A DNA stretch of 64,000 bases from Hymenolepis diminuta (taxonomy: Eukaryota; Platyhelminthes; Cestoda; Cyclophyllidea; Hymenolepididae), in the NCBI GenBank assembly GCA_900708905.1, contig CAADRB010000011.1:1441169-1505168 (forward strand), read 5' to 3'. The translations under genes and the position numbers were made by a program. Numbering within the stretch: the first letter of the stretch is position 1; every line of letters begins with the position of its first letter. Below the pieces are notes generated by a model. That model was not told the origin of the DNA and searched no databases. It saw only the letters and a list, made by a program, of their open reading frames with translations. Of the stretch, positions 52,523 through 64,000 are shown in pieces.

Positions 52523-55276
52523 ACAACAATTACTGGCAATGCAACACTGATTAAGGTTGAGAAAAAAAGTTTCTTCAGGTAAATGGAGACAAACAAATCT
52601 AGTAATGTGCTTGTTTATTTACCAGCACAAGCCTTATTTATCATGAAAGTTCAAACAAATAGAGAGCTCAACTGACCGCATTAGAAAAGTAAGTCCTTAA
52701 GGAAGCAATAGATGCGTTCACATTGAGCAAACTCTAGTAAGCTCTGTTAAAACAGCTAGTATCGGCTACAAGAAATATGTGCTTATTAAATGACATGAGA
52801 AGCCAGTTCAGTTAAATAAAATGATCCAGGAACCCGGGAGCCAAATCCTCAAATAGGAGCTTCGGAACAAAAGAAAATATTGCATTGAACTATACCCATT
52901 AAGTAAAGGGTGGCCAACGGACTAATTCGCAGTTCAGATCATTTTCTATGATCGAAATCGTTAGTTTTTTTAAATAGTAAAGTTGACGTCGTTGTTGTGG
53001 CGGAAGGAAGTAGGAAGCCGCAAAATCGATATCGCCTGATACACATAGAGTATTGGTTAATATTGACAAATGTAGAAATGATAGAAAGCAAATATCCAAA
53101 TCTGAGATTTTTGGACGCTTCCCTTGCCTAACATGAATAATGTAAAGTTAGATTTGAAATACGCTACTCAGATGGTTATGGATTCAAATCCTTATTAGAC
53201 TGGTGGAATTAGACCGAGTTGATTTCAAACTACCTAGACGAAATTGCAGAAAGGTCCACATTGCTCAAGAAATCGAATCGACTTTAAATAATCGACCACA
53301 CAGAGCTGGATAATACCCTAGTAACTCACGGATCAAAGTCCGTGTAAACTGCTAAAAAATAAGTAACATCCCTTGGTTCTACACTTTTTGGCAAAGTTTA
53401 TGTAAGCTAACTCCACAAACTATTGGCTTGTGGACTCTACCATGAATTTTCATTTCCATGCTATTGACCTTATGGGGTTTCTGATATCGAAAATCGATAA
53501 AAGAAGCTCTGGAATACTGCTCAGTGGTATTGAGTGTGAATTGCAAATGGCTATGTGCTTAGGAAATATTATAACTCCCAGGCCCACTTAGGAAGGTTTT
53601 TGGTAGCACTCATAATGGATAGGAGGGTGGCTTCACAGCTTCCTTGGTGAGAAATCCGAATTCTGCCACTTTTTTGTATTAGCCAGATTTATTCAATGAG
53701 GCTGATCAATCTGGTTTCTGGATGTGCACGATTTCTGACTTCGTAGATGAGCACATTAACTACTGCGCCACTGACACACTTAGGAATACATTTATACTTT
53801 CTTCCGTTATCACAGGTATTAAAATCGGTTTGTAAAATATTTAATTATGAACACAACGTCCACAAATATTTTAACAAAAGAGGCACCAATTATTATTCAA
53901 GTTTTAAAGAAATGGTTGTATTTAAAGATAGTAATCATTAATTTTAATTTATCGCCCTTCATTAAAAGCGATTCTTAAAGCTGGGAATGGCCCTGCTAAA
54001 TTACTTTTTTAATTAGGACATTAACCGATGAATCTCTTGCTTAAATGAACTAAATAATGACAAGACATCAAAATACCGCAAAGCTCTGAAATAAATACTG
54101 TCTGTTCAAACAAGTCCATACAAACCTGTTCCAATTGAAAAATTGAGTAAACTTTCTAACTGATAAACAGTCAGCTGAATACATGCATGAAATATACTCG
54201 ATTTTCTACGTTAAAATCCTTGTGCTGTGAAACTTAAATGCGCTCATAGTGTACTAATGCAGTGTGTCTAAGTAGAGAAAGGGGGGCGACACTTAATGGT
54301 CAAACAGCGATCGAATGGTCGCAAACAAACCAATTAATTAAACTACTCAAACCCAAGTTGGTTGGTAGTAGTGGATGAACACAAGCTATGACAATGCCTC
54401 TCATCCTCCTGATACACCGACATGTTATTAGTAATAATGATGACTGGTGACATGGCGGTGGAAAAAAACTGTAGCTTATATATTAAGTATACTCTTCAAA
54501 AAAACCAATCAAACGATCAACTCACCAAAGAGAAGAACGTGATGATTGATTCGTTGGGCTTCAAGTATCGGTAGAGCGAGGAAGAAGGTGTATGCAGAGA
54601 TTATATGCATTAGCGAAGATGCGGGAATAAACCGGTGCTTAAAACGTTTCCACAGGATGGCTAGTAAACTCCAACCTCCCTCCTTCGCCCCGGTGACTAT
54701 AGTGCCCCCAGTTGACATCATTGATCGAAACATCGAGGGGATGACGGGGTAGCCAACAAAATCACTAGGGGGTACGTGGAGTGCACTACGGGCCGACCAC
54801 GTGTCGAATTGGGGAAGTCCGTCCTCTTCTCCGACTGTACCCAGACCCGCACTCAAGTTTCCTCTGCCTAAAACTCCATTTGCGGTGGCATAGAGACCCG
54901 CATTACTTCCCTCTTGTTGAGACAGCGGGGCTTGTTGTGTTTGCCAGGGATAATTTCTAAGGGGATGGGGGGAACAGGCAAGCATTCCTTGGCCCAATGT
55001 CACTCCCTCTCCAGCCAGATTCGAACTCCGAGTAAGAGAGGTGTAGAGGAACAGACAGGCAAAAAATGAGGCAATAATAAGCATAGCGAGGTAGAAATTT
55101 AGAGCCTCAGGATTCCAATTTCCGCCGTATTTTGGGTCGAAGTAATCCGCCTTGAAAGCAATGTAACGAGCTATACCCGAATAGAGAATATAGGCCTGAA
55201 GGCAAGTGACAAGGATAATATACCAGGGTCGCCAAAGATTGTCACAGTTCACGGCTTTTGTGAAACAAGCCGCCAT
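39553..55276 (-). CDS. tinc: tincar-like multipass membrane protein
   Basis: Exons (high to low): 55276-54526, 48869-48067, 41813-41354, 41274-41116, 40340-39553; phases join cleanly to 986 aa. ACCATGG at 55276 is the preferred start; an in-frame ATG at 55351, just after a TGA, would add 25 residues. Eight hydrophobic segments are visible: three in exon 1 (about 18-36, 59-81 and near 220-245) and five in exon 2. Drosophila tincar, a muscle/heart and eye development protein of unknown mechanism, is also predicted to have eight. LWRPWYIILVTCLQAY, SSNLAGEGVTLGQ and KPDWKFK fit my recollection of that family. The long tail has NGG repeats, a ten-Pro run and Q/S-rich stretches, and ends CSQV, resembling a class I PDZ ligand. 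Introns 1 and 2 are 5.7 and 6.3 kb. Family name moderately sure; gene structure surer. Confidence 0.7.
41116..41274 (-). other. symmetric cassette exon 4 of the tincar-like gene
   Basis: 159 bp, entering and leaving in phase 1, so skipping it keeps the frame (exon 3 ends in G and exon 5 begins GT). Reading through its donor (GTAAAT) instead meets a stop at 41048, giving a form truncated by 239 residues and lacking the long C-terminal tail. Encodes an N/Q/S-rich segment. Confidence 0.55.
42110..42360 (-). repeat. SINE family B copy
   Basis: Shares AACCACCACTGAGTCATCC, TATATGG, CATGTAATTCATATTTC, AAAACTAGGTT and TTGTGCAGATGTCT with 38960-39195. The minus strand carries a B-box-like GGTTTGAAGCT; the A box is decayed. 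It lies in intron 2 of the tincar-like gene. Confidence 0.6.
42361..45149. other. intron 2 of the tincar-like gene, no exon seen
   Basis: No coding exon. A GC-richer patch at 44150-44350, with purine-rich and CACCC-like stretches, stands out from the AT-rich surroundings and could be an enhancer or alternative promoter. The frame at 44147-44407 (-) has no recognisable motif. Confidence 0.4.
45150..45336 (-). repeat. SINE family A copy
   Basis: On the minus strand it has TGACGCAGCGG (A box), GTTAATGTGCACATCTGTG, and GAGTTCGATGCTC (good B box), then the body through AACCGCACTGGTTAAATCTG to GTTCTCACTGG. It is the best tRNA-like head in the window and lies in intron 2 of the tincar-like gene. 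Confidence 0.65.
45478..45660 (+). repeat. SINE family A copy
   Basis: Sense copy beginning CGTCTACGAAGTCAGAGG, then CACAGTGAGTG, AATGGCCAATGC, GTTATGTCTGG, GAGGTGGCAGAACTAGAATT, AAGCTCTATGATGCTACTC and a tail with CCTTCCTTAAATGGG. It lies 140 bp from an oppositely oriented copy. Confidence 0.6.
46405..46570 (+). repeat. SINE family A copy (diverged)
   Basis: Starts with TGGCGTAGTGATCTGTCAAAGGTCA-type head sequence (A box TGGCGTAGTGA) and retains GGCACACGTTCAGCG and GGAGACTCCAAGGTGTTACT. Confidence 0.45.
49596..49760 (-). repeat. SINE family A copy
   Basis: On the minus strand the A box is TGGCTTAGGGG, followed by GTAAACATTTATGTCTGGCAAGTCAGCG and the AATGGCCGACAGCACTGGTTAA body. It lies in intron 1 of the tincar-like gene. 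Confidence 0.5.
49761..51424. other. intron 1 of the tincar-like gene, nothing recognised
   Basis: No exon, RNA gene or clear repeat in this 1.7 kb. Frames such as 50924-51112 (+) show no motif. Confidence 0.45.
51425..51560 (-). repeat. SINE family C copy
   Basis: Matches 51720-51900: GACTCGAGTTATGATTTTTGCCGCTTTGTCCATAAGACCT-type order, then CGACTTGAGA and GTGAAGTTTTG. Downstream on the minus strand is a B-box-like TTTCGAATTTT near 51410. Confidence 0.45.
51720..51900 (-). repeat. SINE family C copy
   Basis: On the minus strand it reads TCGCAACTGGGGTTGTG, AGAAGTCTTTGGTTTCAGGA, then CCAAGGTTTCAAGTCC (B box GGTTTCAAGTCC): a tRNA-like head. It shares its upstream block with 51425-51560 and 29300-29445. 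It lies in intron 1 of the tincar-like gene. Confidence 0.5.
52492..52519. repeat. (TA)n microsatellite
   Basis: Pure TA run in intron 1 of the tincar-like gene. Confidence 0.95.
53565..53785 (-). repeat. SINE family A copy, near full length
   Basis: On the minus strand it has A box TGGCGCAGTAG, GTTAATGTGCTCATCTACGA, AGTCAGAAATCGTGCACATC, the body with GTGGCAGAATTCGGATTTCTC and a tail ending CCTAAGTGGGCCTGGGAGTT. The tail matches the copy at 34785-35000. Confidence 0.65.
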
Positions 55277-55379
55277 GGTGAGATTTTTGTGTGCCTTGAG
55301 TAAGGAAGCTCTGTATGAGCAGTAGCTGTGCCGTTTTGATTGTAATAACATTCAATGGCCACGGGTACACATATACATG

Positions 55380-55440
55380 TACGAAGCATACCAATTGTTA
55401 GTGATTCTATTGGTCAGCTTGTACGAACCAATCAGATGTA
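55380..55440 (-). promoter_or_regulatory. putative tincar-like promoter, three CCAAT-type boxes
   Basis: CCAAT at 55391-55395 and 55428-55432, with ATTGG at 55409-55413, lie 18-19 bp apart and 40-150 bp upstream of the two candidate starts. I saw no TATA box at a convincing distance. Confidence 0.45.
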
Positions 55441-58400
55441 GCCGCGCTCCATTCCGATTCTTGACATGAGCAGGCTTATACATGACCGGTATTTAATAAG
55501 GGCCTATATTTCAGCGTCGAGTTTTTAACTCAATGAAGTTCTTCCGGTATTGTCTCACCGTAGATAATAGTATTTAAATCGAATTTCAGCTATTAATTAG
55601 AAATTTTATCTGGACAAAATTATAATCCTCATTCTTAATTTTATACATATTACTAGATTTACCTTTAATTGGGTAAATAAACTAGTAATATTATTATTAC
55701 CCACGGTAATGCAAAACATTTACAAATTCAAATTGTGGGAGTGCATCTGAAGACGTGGACTAGCAAAACAGTCTAGTAAATGAAGAAAAGGGGAAGAACA
55801 GAAATTTCCAATTAGTGAAGGATGTCGGATGTCATATTTTATTAGAATTCTGGCAGTGTTTACTTTTCAAATTTCTTATATGGAGTGAAATTCAGTTCGT
55901 TATATCCCGATGTCCCATCTTCAGGGTTTAATCTCTGTGCTTCTGAATGAGTTCAAGTCCGTGCTACTCAGTTGATTTGATTCAGTGTTTTGTCATAGCC
56001 CTTTAATGCATTGGCAACATTTTGCAACCACTAGGAGATAGGTCAAAATATCGAAGGCTTTATAAACGACGACTTCATTTATATTGATCAAATTCAGCAT
56101 ATATTTGCAATGGATTTAATCAAATTTGAAGAGAAATGCTTGTTGTGGTCTAAATCTAGGGCAAGATTTATATTCACTCAGTGTTAGGAAGTGGATCGAT
56201 ATTTTGGCAATAAGAAATCGAAAATCAATAACTAAGCCTTTGCACACCTGCACAAGACTGTGAATTCACCATTATGGTGAGAGGAAATAGGAAAATTATG
56301 CTAATCATTTACGGAACATTTGATTAGAGTTTTGAAGTTTTTTCGCACACTCAGAACTCCTGATTAAGTAATCTTATCAACTAATCAATTTGCTATTTTC
56401 TGGATAGAATAAGGCTCAATCACGATGATAACGTGAGACCTAGTAACTAAGATTAAGAGTAGCAAAAATCTAGTCCATTTCAGCAACGAAAACAGAAGCA
56501 TACTACCAATAAAGGTGACTTATCTTCTACCGTAACGCGTTTCAACGAGTGTTTATCAGGTTACGCATGTCCAGCCATCTTAAAATGCTAAATATATTAA
56601 ACTGGCCATAATAATTCACACACAGATAAGGGAGTCATCTACATACTTGTCTAAAGTCACTGTCTACCGTCCATCTAAAAAATTTTTTTGACCTCCTTTG
56701 AATTTGTTCTCAAAATTGTATGAATTTTCGCTGAAAATTTTAAGCCATCCGAGAAGATATTACTCTGTTTTTTTAATGGTGAGGTTTTTTCAACGAAATG
56801 AAAGTCGAAGGTATTGTTTAGTAGATTGCTCAATAAAAGGTATTAGTGTTTAGTTGATTATAATGAGATTGAAAAAATCAAATGGATTGATATAGCTCAA
56901 GATATACACTTTCGTTCGCTATTGAGCGAAATGAAACTGGCTTATACCTGCGAAAATATCTCGCTAGCTTTTACCGTCTAACGGCTTTATAATTCAAGTG
57001 ATAGGAGCATGCATTTTTCTTTTATTTGACGAATTTGAATTGGATGAGCTGAAGAAAATGAAAATGAATATAACTATTATTCATTAACTATAATTATTAT
57101 CATTGCTATTGGCATAACAATTTTTCACTCATAGACCTCGACGTTAAACTTTGGCAGAACGAAATGCTCTTGAGTATCTGAAGACAAAAAGGTTTTCAGG
57201 AAAAAAAAGCTACTGACTGCTACTCTAAAAGAAGTACTCTCTTTCTAGACTGAAATGGAACCTTCTGATTTTATGTCGACCCTTTAATATGAGCTGGAAC
57301 TGATCACTTTGATCAAAAAGGCTTAATTTTAATCAGCATAGAACATTCAAAGGGGAAAAGTGAGCACTGGTCTTCAATCTAATAATATAGAGACGAGGAC
57401 TACACCCGCATGCAATTATTTGTTTTCTAATTAGATTTTTGAAGATCTAAGATAGTTTTCGAGAAATCTCACAATTAATCGCTTAGGTAGAAAATGAGCA
57501 GATTCTAAGAGCATTTTATTGCGCGTGTTAAGTGGATATACTGTGATGAGAACTTTGATCTCTAGTCGTATACTAAAGGCTGAATACAAGTCGAGGATTC
57601 AAAATACTATTAGCTAAGTGTGTTTTTCACTGGTGACAAAGATTTGGTCGTTTTTATCCTCTTTCATGAAAATTATCTATGCCGCTCAGTTGTAAATTTC
57701 TAGGGATTCAAATTACTTATTAATAAAACAATATTATGCATCCTATCTGAATAATAAATGCAATGACTTCAAAGGTAGCTAAACCACAACTTGAAAGCTT
57801 ATCACCCTTGACCCCGATAAACCACTGAAAGTCTTAAGCAGATGGCGGAACGTTTATGAATTTGAACTGACTGATAGACGAGCCTCGAGAATAAACCAAA
57901 ATCTCTAGTGAATTAACCTTTGCTTCCCTCCTCTCGAAGCTAGGCATTATAAAAGATCGAATTTTATTTACGAAGTCAATATAAGCATATTATTGTATGT
58001 AAATTATAACGTCATTAACTTGGTTTAATAAATCGCAAAACTTTGATTTTACATCAGATCGCTGTTCACAAAATTTGGCACAAAAATGTTAAATTTTACT
58101 GGTCTATAAAATTATGATTACTGACCATTTAAAAGTCAAGGTAAAGGATAGTATGAAATGGAGAAGTGTTGGCGTAGAATAAGGAGAGAAGTATTATAAC
58201 TTGCCCCTATCCTCTTCTAAAATATCAATCAATTCTTGAGTTCTGAATAAGTGAAACTTGAAATTTACTTTATCCACTGGTCAGAATTCAGTTCAAAAAT
58301 GTTGGGGAATTTCTCATCCTACTCAAGTACTGGTTAAGATGATCATCAATTCTTTTTGAAAGGGGCTCAAAATTGGCCTTAATTTGACAAAGGGTGATAT

Positions 58401-60729
58401 ATGTATGCCTAATACTTCGTTCATTTCATTGCAATAATTCTTGTCTGTAGTGTTTTATCGCCTACTGGTCTTCAAAGAAATTTTAATCAGTTTAAAATCA
58501 ACCCAGTCCACTATTCTTTTATGAAATCGAGAATCGAAGTTGAATTGACCCAATTTTCTTGCCACAAAGATATTCTTGAGTCTCATAATATGAATCCCCT
58601 TTTGTAGTCGCCTTATTGTCATTAGGCAGCCTCTTAAATAGGCCAATTTCTTTGTTGAATCTTGATCGATTCACCTTAATTTTCCTCCATTATTAATCTC
58701 CTTTGGTAGCTAAGGTAAAACTGCTCATTAATCTTACGAGATTATTATAGACATTGACCCTTGATTTAATTAATTTCATATCGCAGGCAAATTGTAGTTT
58801 TATATGTGCTTTTGTATGGCCATGATCAAATGTAAGACTGGCAGACTGATAACAATAAAATAACTTCATATCGCTCATGTGCTTTGCAAAGTAATATCCA
58901 CTATTTTCGCTTACTCAGAATACGAACCCTTGTTATAAGAATTAGAACAAATTTGGTTCCTTATAGATAGTAGGAATTTAGTAGTTATTGAACATTAAAA
59001 ATTTATAGCAAACATTATCTGCAATTACATTTAAAACACAGCAAACGGACTTCGGTCGACAGAGATCAGTCGTTAATATTTAATTTATGCCAACTTAGAT
59101 GATAAATTTAAGGTTGAACAACCACCGTTTCCATGCTTGGACTAACTGTCAAATTTGTTACTAATACAATGCACCCGCATATGTTTCGACAATGAAAATG
59201 AAGTCTAGGAGACACTGAATAATGAACACGAATTATACTGGTGGGTGTCTAACAACTTTAAAAATGTAAAAGTTAGGAAATTTTCACTCAACTGTATTTG
59301 CTCACTGGCATAAAATATCCCACGTTTAGTGTGTGCAAATGCGAAAATCTATTGTATTAAGTTAGTCGCCTTGTGACAACTCAAATTTGCTACGAAATAC
59401 CGTAATTTAGGTGGTGTTTTCACCGTTTTATAAAAAAAGAAATAACTGACCGACTATGCCCGCAATTTCGTGATATTTTTAATATCCTCCTCTCGTGTTC
59501 CGTTCAAAATTGACTTCCTTCGTGATCATTTACACTTTAATTTGCAAGGATTTCTAGAGAAGTACGGACGCTTCAGTTCACACATGGTATTGCATTCGAC
59601 TACTAATGAAGCGAAATAATGCGTGTTTATATATTTTGATTGACGTAAGTCACAAAAAATAACTTATCATCTTGTGCAATTTTAAACTTGATGAAGTTCT
59701 AACATTTTGGTTAAAAGGTTCGTACGACGGATAAATAAACAGTTATTATTAACTTCGCACTTGTTTACTCATTATATAGCGAACGAAATCAAAAATTCAA
59801 GTGATTTAAATTTTCAGCACAAAAAAATTCATTGGGTAAGCTGAATATCTATTAAAGTTCTAAATAATTCCAGGTCAGTAGGATTTAGCGAATAATTTAA
59901 CTCATTGCTTTGATTTTCACATTAAAATGGAGGATGTCCTTCAGATTTCTCTGTAAATTAAATCTGACTTAACGCTAACTAGAGTTCGGAAACAAATTGT
60001 TGCATTCAAACTGATCCAGAATCTGCCTTTGAGTTTTGAGACGCAGTTAACTGGAAATGGCTACCTTTTCTTTTTCGTCTTACGTATTTCGGAAGGTCAC
60101 TTGCCTACCCACAACAATGTATCTTTACACGATATAGTATGATACAATCTAGAGAAATATTTGCGTTCTTCTCACTTGCGACCTTTCTATGTGCCATCTC
60201 TTTCCCAGATGGTTTGGTTATATCGGAGTCTGCTTGGAATCCTCACATTAATTCCTGAAATAGGTTTCAACATTAGAGCGTCTGAAAGTGGACATCCACC
60301 TAAATTTTGAATGAAGAATAGTTTAATTGTCCAAAGCTTCTTTTTAGTACGAGAAAAGGAGCTTTTTAAGCAGTGTAGTAAATAATCGTTAGAATGATCT
60401 ACCCGTCTCAGCATTAAAAAAGTATTCAATCCCTCACACTAAGGCAGAAAGATGCCTAAAATGATTTATTTATATCATTGTCTTACTTGTGGAGGATTTT
60501 TTCCTACCGCGACGTTTGGCTTTACGTTTGGACCCTCTTTCCCACAGACACAAAAAAAACATTTCCCTATTTTATAGCGTATTAGACTTGATTGCGATTT
60601 TTACTCATGTGCATACCTTATCTGGCTATGAAAAATGCCATAGAATGGAACTATTGATTTATGGCTACCTTTCTTTAGGATGAATACAAATTTTGACCTA
60701 TTAACTTTTAATACTTGTGGCATTTAGGG
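55441..60729. other. AT-rich intergenic DNA, nothing recognised
   Basis: More than 5 kb without a recognisable exon chain, RNA gene or clear repeat. All frames are short and lack family motifs. Confidence 0.55.
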
Positions 60730-60924
60730 ACTTAAAGGTGGAATGATTTGAGTAGTGGAAGTGGCTCTGAAACCGAAAATAAATGTATCGAATAAGAATT
60801 ACAATGAGACATGGAGTCAATAGCCAACGTCATGAAAATATCACATTCGAGTATATTAAAGGAAGAACACCAAGCATGAAATATTGAAAAATGATACTCA
60901 CATCCAAGTGTAGCAAACTTACTG

Positions 60925-61045
60925 TGGCAAATTATCTATCGTTTGTTGCCTTCCACCAGTCATCAAACTACCGCACATCAAGATTTACTTGGTCTTTCTT
61001 ATGACTCATTCCTACTCCCTCAGGCGACTTATCAACTTGTCTTTG
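60925..61045. repeat. dispersed repeat family D, copy 1 (diverged)
   Basis: GTTGCCTTCCACC, CCGCACATC and TATGACTCATTCCTACTCCCTCAGG follow the same order as in the two better copies at 62340 and 63170. Confidence 0.35.
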
Positions 61046-62339
61046 TTCTAAATTACCATAGTGAATTTCTACAAGTGATCTACGTAGAGTAAGTTTATTA
61101 GGGAAAAATTGGTACACTGTAATGAAAATGTAAGTATAAGTAAGTCAACGTAAATAGCTGGAGATAGGGAAGTGAGAGTATACCAGAAGTCTCGCGTTGC
61201 TCATGAGTCGTTGATCGTATGTCGATAGTACCCTCCAATAACACCAGACACTGTTGGGCTCTTCTTCTCTTCCGGGAAACAGTCAATCACAAAAGGGTGG
61301 AACATGATTGGGTGGTAAGATCCATCTATTCCATCTTGGCGGTCCCCATATGTCATTTTTATTTCAGGTCTTCTGTCTAGCCATACGAGTTAAGCCATCT
61401 GACTAATTTCTCTCAAAGTCTCAAAGCGGAAGGATTCCGAATATTCTTCCGTTAAAAGTATCCACTTTTAATCTCTATCGATCTAGTTTGTATCTGCAGT
61501 ATATAGTAAACAGAACGGAATAACAACAAGTAGTTAGTCATTTCATTCTTTTCTAGATGCTGAAAATTGCCCAAAATTGCGGCAATTTTCTTCTAATAGA
61601 CATTTTCCAGCTAATTAAAAAGGGGATTTTTCATCTGAATGAGTAATCTGAGTATACTAACAAATTAGGCTAATACCAATTTTCCCACCAATAATATACA
61701 ACAGGATAAGAAATAAACTTGCGAAACTGACTTGAGCCGATTACCGTAATAACTAACCCTACAATTTTGTGATATGTGCGGGACGTTCACATCTTTGACG
61801 ACTGTAATGGAAAAATGAATATTTACTACAACGAAGTAGAACAAGCCGCAGGGTTAATTGGTTGAATGATACCTTTAGAATCACGGTACTGTTATCTAAA
61901 CTGAAGGATATAGGCTTTGTGTTACTCTAATAAAATCGCTATTTAAAGACTAAATAAGTGTATAAAAGCTAAAAATTATGAAAACTGGAATGATGTCATT
62001 AACCGATCTCATAAATTCGAGTAAGTTAAGAATGTAATTATGAAAAAAAGAAGCAAATAAAAATCGATATCCAGTGCAAACGTCATCTAAATGCCCTTCA
62101 AAATATGCTTCGAAAGGTAGGATTGCACTTGATAAGGCCTAGTGTATACCAATAAGATCCTAATTGAAAGAGGCGCCATGACAACTTGAACTCTCTAATT
62201 TTGAAGACTAAGCCTTAATGTTTTATCTTACCCTCCATTACCTTGATTCAATGCAGCCAAACATCAGTCTTTTTTATCAAATGCCAATGCTTTTCTTTTA
62301 AAGTTCCCAACAATATACTGGAAGTATAACTGAGAGCAT

Positions 62340-62500
62340 CATTACAGATTTAAAAGACATATAGTTTAAAAAATCGTCTACATCTTCTTACATGTTCAAT
62401 AACTGAAATGGCAGTCTTCCAATGTGTATTTTTTGTTCCACACATCGCCACAGCACTATGACTCATTACTAAGCCACTACTCAAGTCGTTATGTCTATCT
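62340..62500. repeat. dispersed repeat family D, copy 2
   Basis: ATTACAGATTTAAAAGACA, GGCAGTCTTCCAATGTG, GTTCCACACATCGCCA, CTATGACTCATTACTAAGCC and ACTACTCAAG match 63170-63365 in order and strand. The minus strand has a weak A-box-like TGGCTTAGTAA. Confidence 0.5.
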
Positions 62501-63169
62501 TTTTTTGGTTGGAAAGTTTTTCGCAATTGTGGATGAGCTTTAGTGATCATTCCAGTGGTTACTTGTACAATTAATAAAAGCTGATTATATAAGGTGAGAT
62601 AGATTCATAACACACTCACACATTCAGCTTTTGGAATGGCCACACGCACTAGATAGTTCGCAAATTTCTAGATCACATAACGGACTTTAACTTTTAGATA
62701 ATGGTTAACATTCATGGCATATAAGCTTTTACTAAGAAATTTCTATTTTTCGTCTTTTTGTCCATTAACCAAAATCACAATAAAATGACTGACTGAGCTC
62801 CTTCAGAACTGTTTCTATCTACCGTTCAGTCAACTTCTGAACACCATGCAGATGAACTCTCACTAAGGCACTTATGAGGTAGATGCGTAAGTCTAAACCT
62901 TAAAACATTATGCCGTGAAGTCTCGAACTATTCCTATTCAGTATATGTGGACAGCCTGATAGAGTCTTAGTTCACATGACATATGTCCTGGCTTACTTCA
63001 GTCTTTCGTCAAAATCTAGTTTGGACCATCAAGTAGTTCTTCGAGATAAAACATTTTCCAACGCTAAATGCGATATTTTCTTATAGTATTGTGAACATTA
63101 CTTATTTCTTATTGTTCTTATTTTAACAGTTAATCCTAAGACACATAATGGCGTTTGAATTGTGAATAT

Positions 63170-63365
63170 TATCACAGATTTAGGAGACACTGTGTGCCAT
63201 ACTTAAACTTAACTTTAAACGAAGGCATTGCCCATATCATGTCCACATGCAAAATGATTAATGTGGTGGTAGCCTTCCAATGCTGTGTGTGTGGACCTTT
63301 GTTCCGCATTTCGCCATTGTGAAGTATGACTCAGTTCCGCGCCACTACTCAACTCTATTTTTATA
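63170..63365. repeat. dispersed repeat family D, copy 3
   Basis: ATCACAGATTTAGGAGACA, GGTAGCCTTCCAATGCTG, GTTCCGCATTTCGCCA, GTATGACTCAGTTCCGCGCC and ACTACTCAAC align with 62340-62500. The middle carries about 35 extra bases. Confidence 0.5.
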
Positions 63366-64000
63366 CTCAGTGCTACTTTGATTTTTCCATTCAACCACTA
63401 AGTGCTAGAACAGACATTGACACGGATATAGTCTTCACGAAATATGATAATTAATGTATTCGTATTTTTTATGCGCATTCCCCCCGGCGGCCTGTTTCAA
63501 CAAGTACTCAAGTGTGTGCTTGGATATTTAAGTTTACTCATTCATTTGAAAACTGTCATGTGATTTGGCCATTAATGAGTAAATGAAATGGAGGGGGGAA
63601 GGTTGTACTCAAGCCACCTGCTCAGTACTGACGTACCTTGTAGTTGTCATGGTGACGGTTACGCATATCGGTAGCTACTATTGATTAATACAGATTTCAT
63701 TAAAACGACACCAGCGCAATTCTGAATGGTAGCTACTTCGGCGGCTTGACATCGAAAACAGCAACGGAAGTACTGCTGTTTAAGTGAATAATATTTAGAC
63801 AACCCATTTAGCCAATAAGTGCCCAAAAATAGCTTAGATGGAACTGAGGAACTAGTTCTTTGAGAAAACTGCATTCCTTGAACGAACAAACGACAGAAAC
63901 GGTCATGAAAGTGCATTTCAAACTATCATATTCAATTGCTGAACAACACGTATTCGATGGAATAGTTTCTACGAGGTTCTCAAATAAGGTTTATTTAAAT
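63366..64000. other. intergenic DNA, nothing recognised
   Basis: No exon or repeat identified. A short GC-richer patch (63476-63500) and a G-rich stretch near 63590 interrupt AT-rich sequence. Confidence 0.45.

Noticed and set aside
1..64000. CRISPR arrays, bacterial operons or prophage
   Set aside because: Genes have spliceosomal introns and metazoan domain structure; no regularly spaced identical short repeats were seen.

Overview
This 64 kb window is nuclear DNA of an invertebrate animal, most likely a parasitic flatworm and perhaps a tapeworm. It is AT-rich and gene-poor. The genes have many introns, and the short introns fall into two size classes (36-48 bp and 71-79 bp). As I recall, such mini-introns are typical of cestodes. 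Species cannot be determined from the sequence. A run of 19 N at 7211-7229 is an assembly gap.

I can support three protein-coding genes, all split into exons that I joined by splice sites and reading-frame phase. (1) An ALG1 homologue, + strand, 17074-19827, six coding exons, 452 aa: the dolichol-linked beta-1,4-mannosyltransferase of N-glycan assembly. (2) A UTX/KDM6A homologue, - strand, 37208-21664, 16 exons, about 1418 aa, with N-terminal TPRs, a long low-complexity linker, JmjC and a C-terminal four-Cys zinc domain. Its JmjC domain has Phe where the second iron-binding His should be, plus two other changed cofactor-pocket residues. It therefore looks like a catalytically dead demethylase. 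(3) A tincar-like eight-TM protein, - strand, 55276-39553, five coding exons with two introns of 5-6 kb, about 986 aa, with a long low-complexity tail.

Layout: 1-9.0 kb has no recognisable gene. 9.03-10.1 kb holds a dead mariner-type transposase. 14.3-16.07 kb holds a degenerate tandem repeat, a long inverted repeat and a (TA)n tract. 16.7-19.8 kb is ALG1 with a CCAAT-rich promoter. 21.7-37.2 kb is the UTX gene. 39.5-55.3 kb is the tincar-like gene with its own CCAAT cluster. 55.5-64 kb has no gene, only degenerate repeats near 61-63 kb.

The introns and intergenic DNA carry several old dispersed repeat families. Two or three have tRNA-like Pol III A and B boxes and are best read as tRNA-derived SINEs. 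A pair of degenerate FLYWCH-like fragments and two local tandem duplications also lie in UTX introns. One of these duplications copies the 5' edge of a coding exon.

The three genes have no evident joint pathway: one is ER glycosylation, one a chromatin regulator, one a membrane protein. I saw no CRISPR array, rRNA or intact tRNA gene. The strongest candidate for something new is the apparently inactive UTX JmjC domain, read through a non-canonical GC-AG intron.
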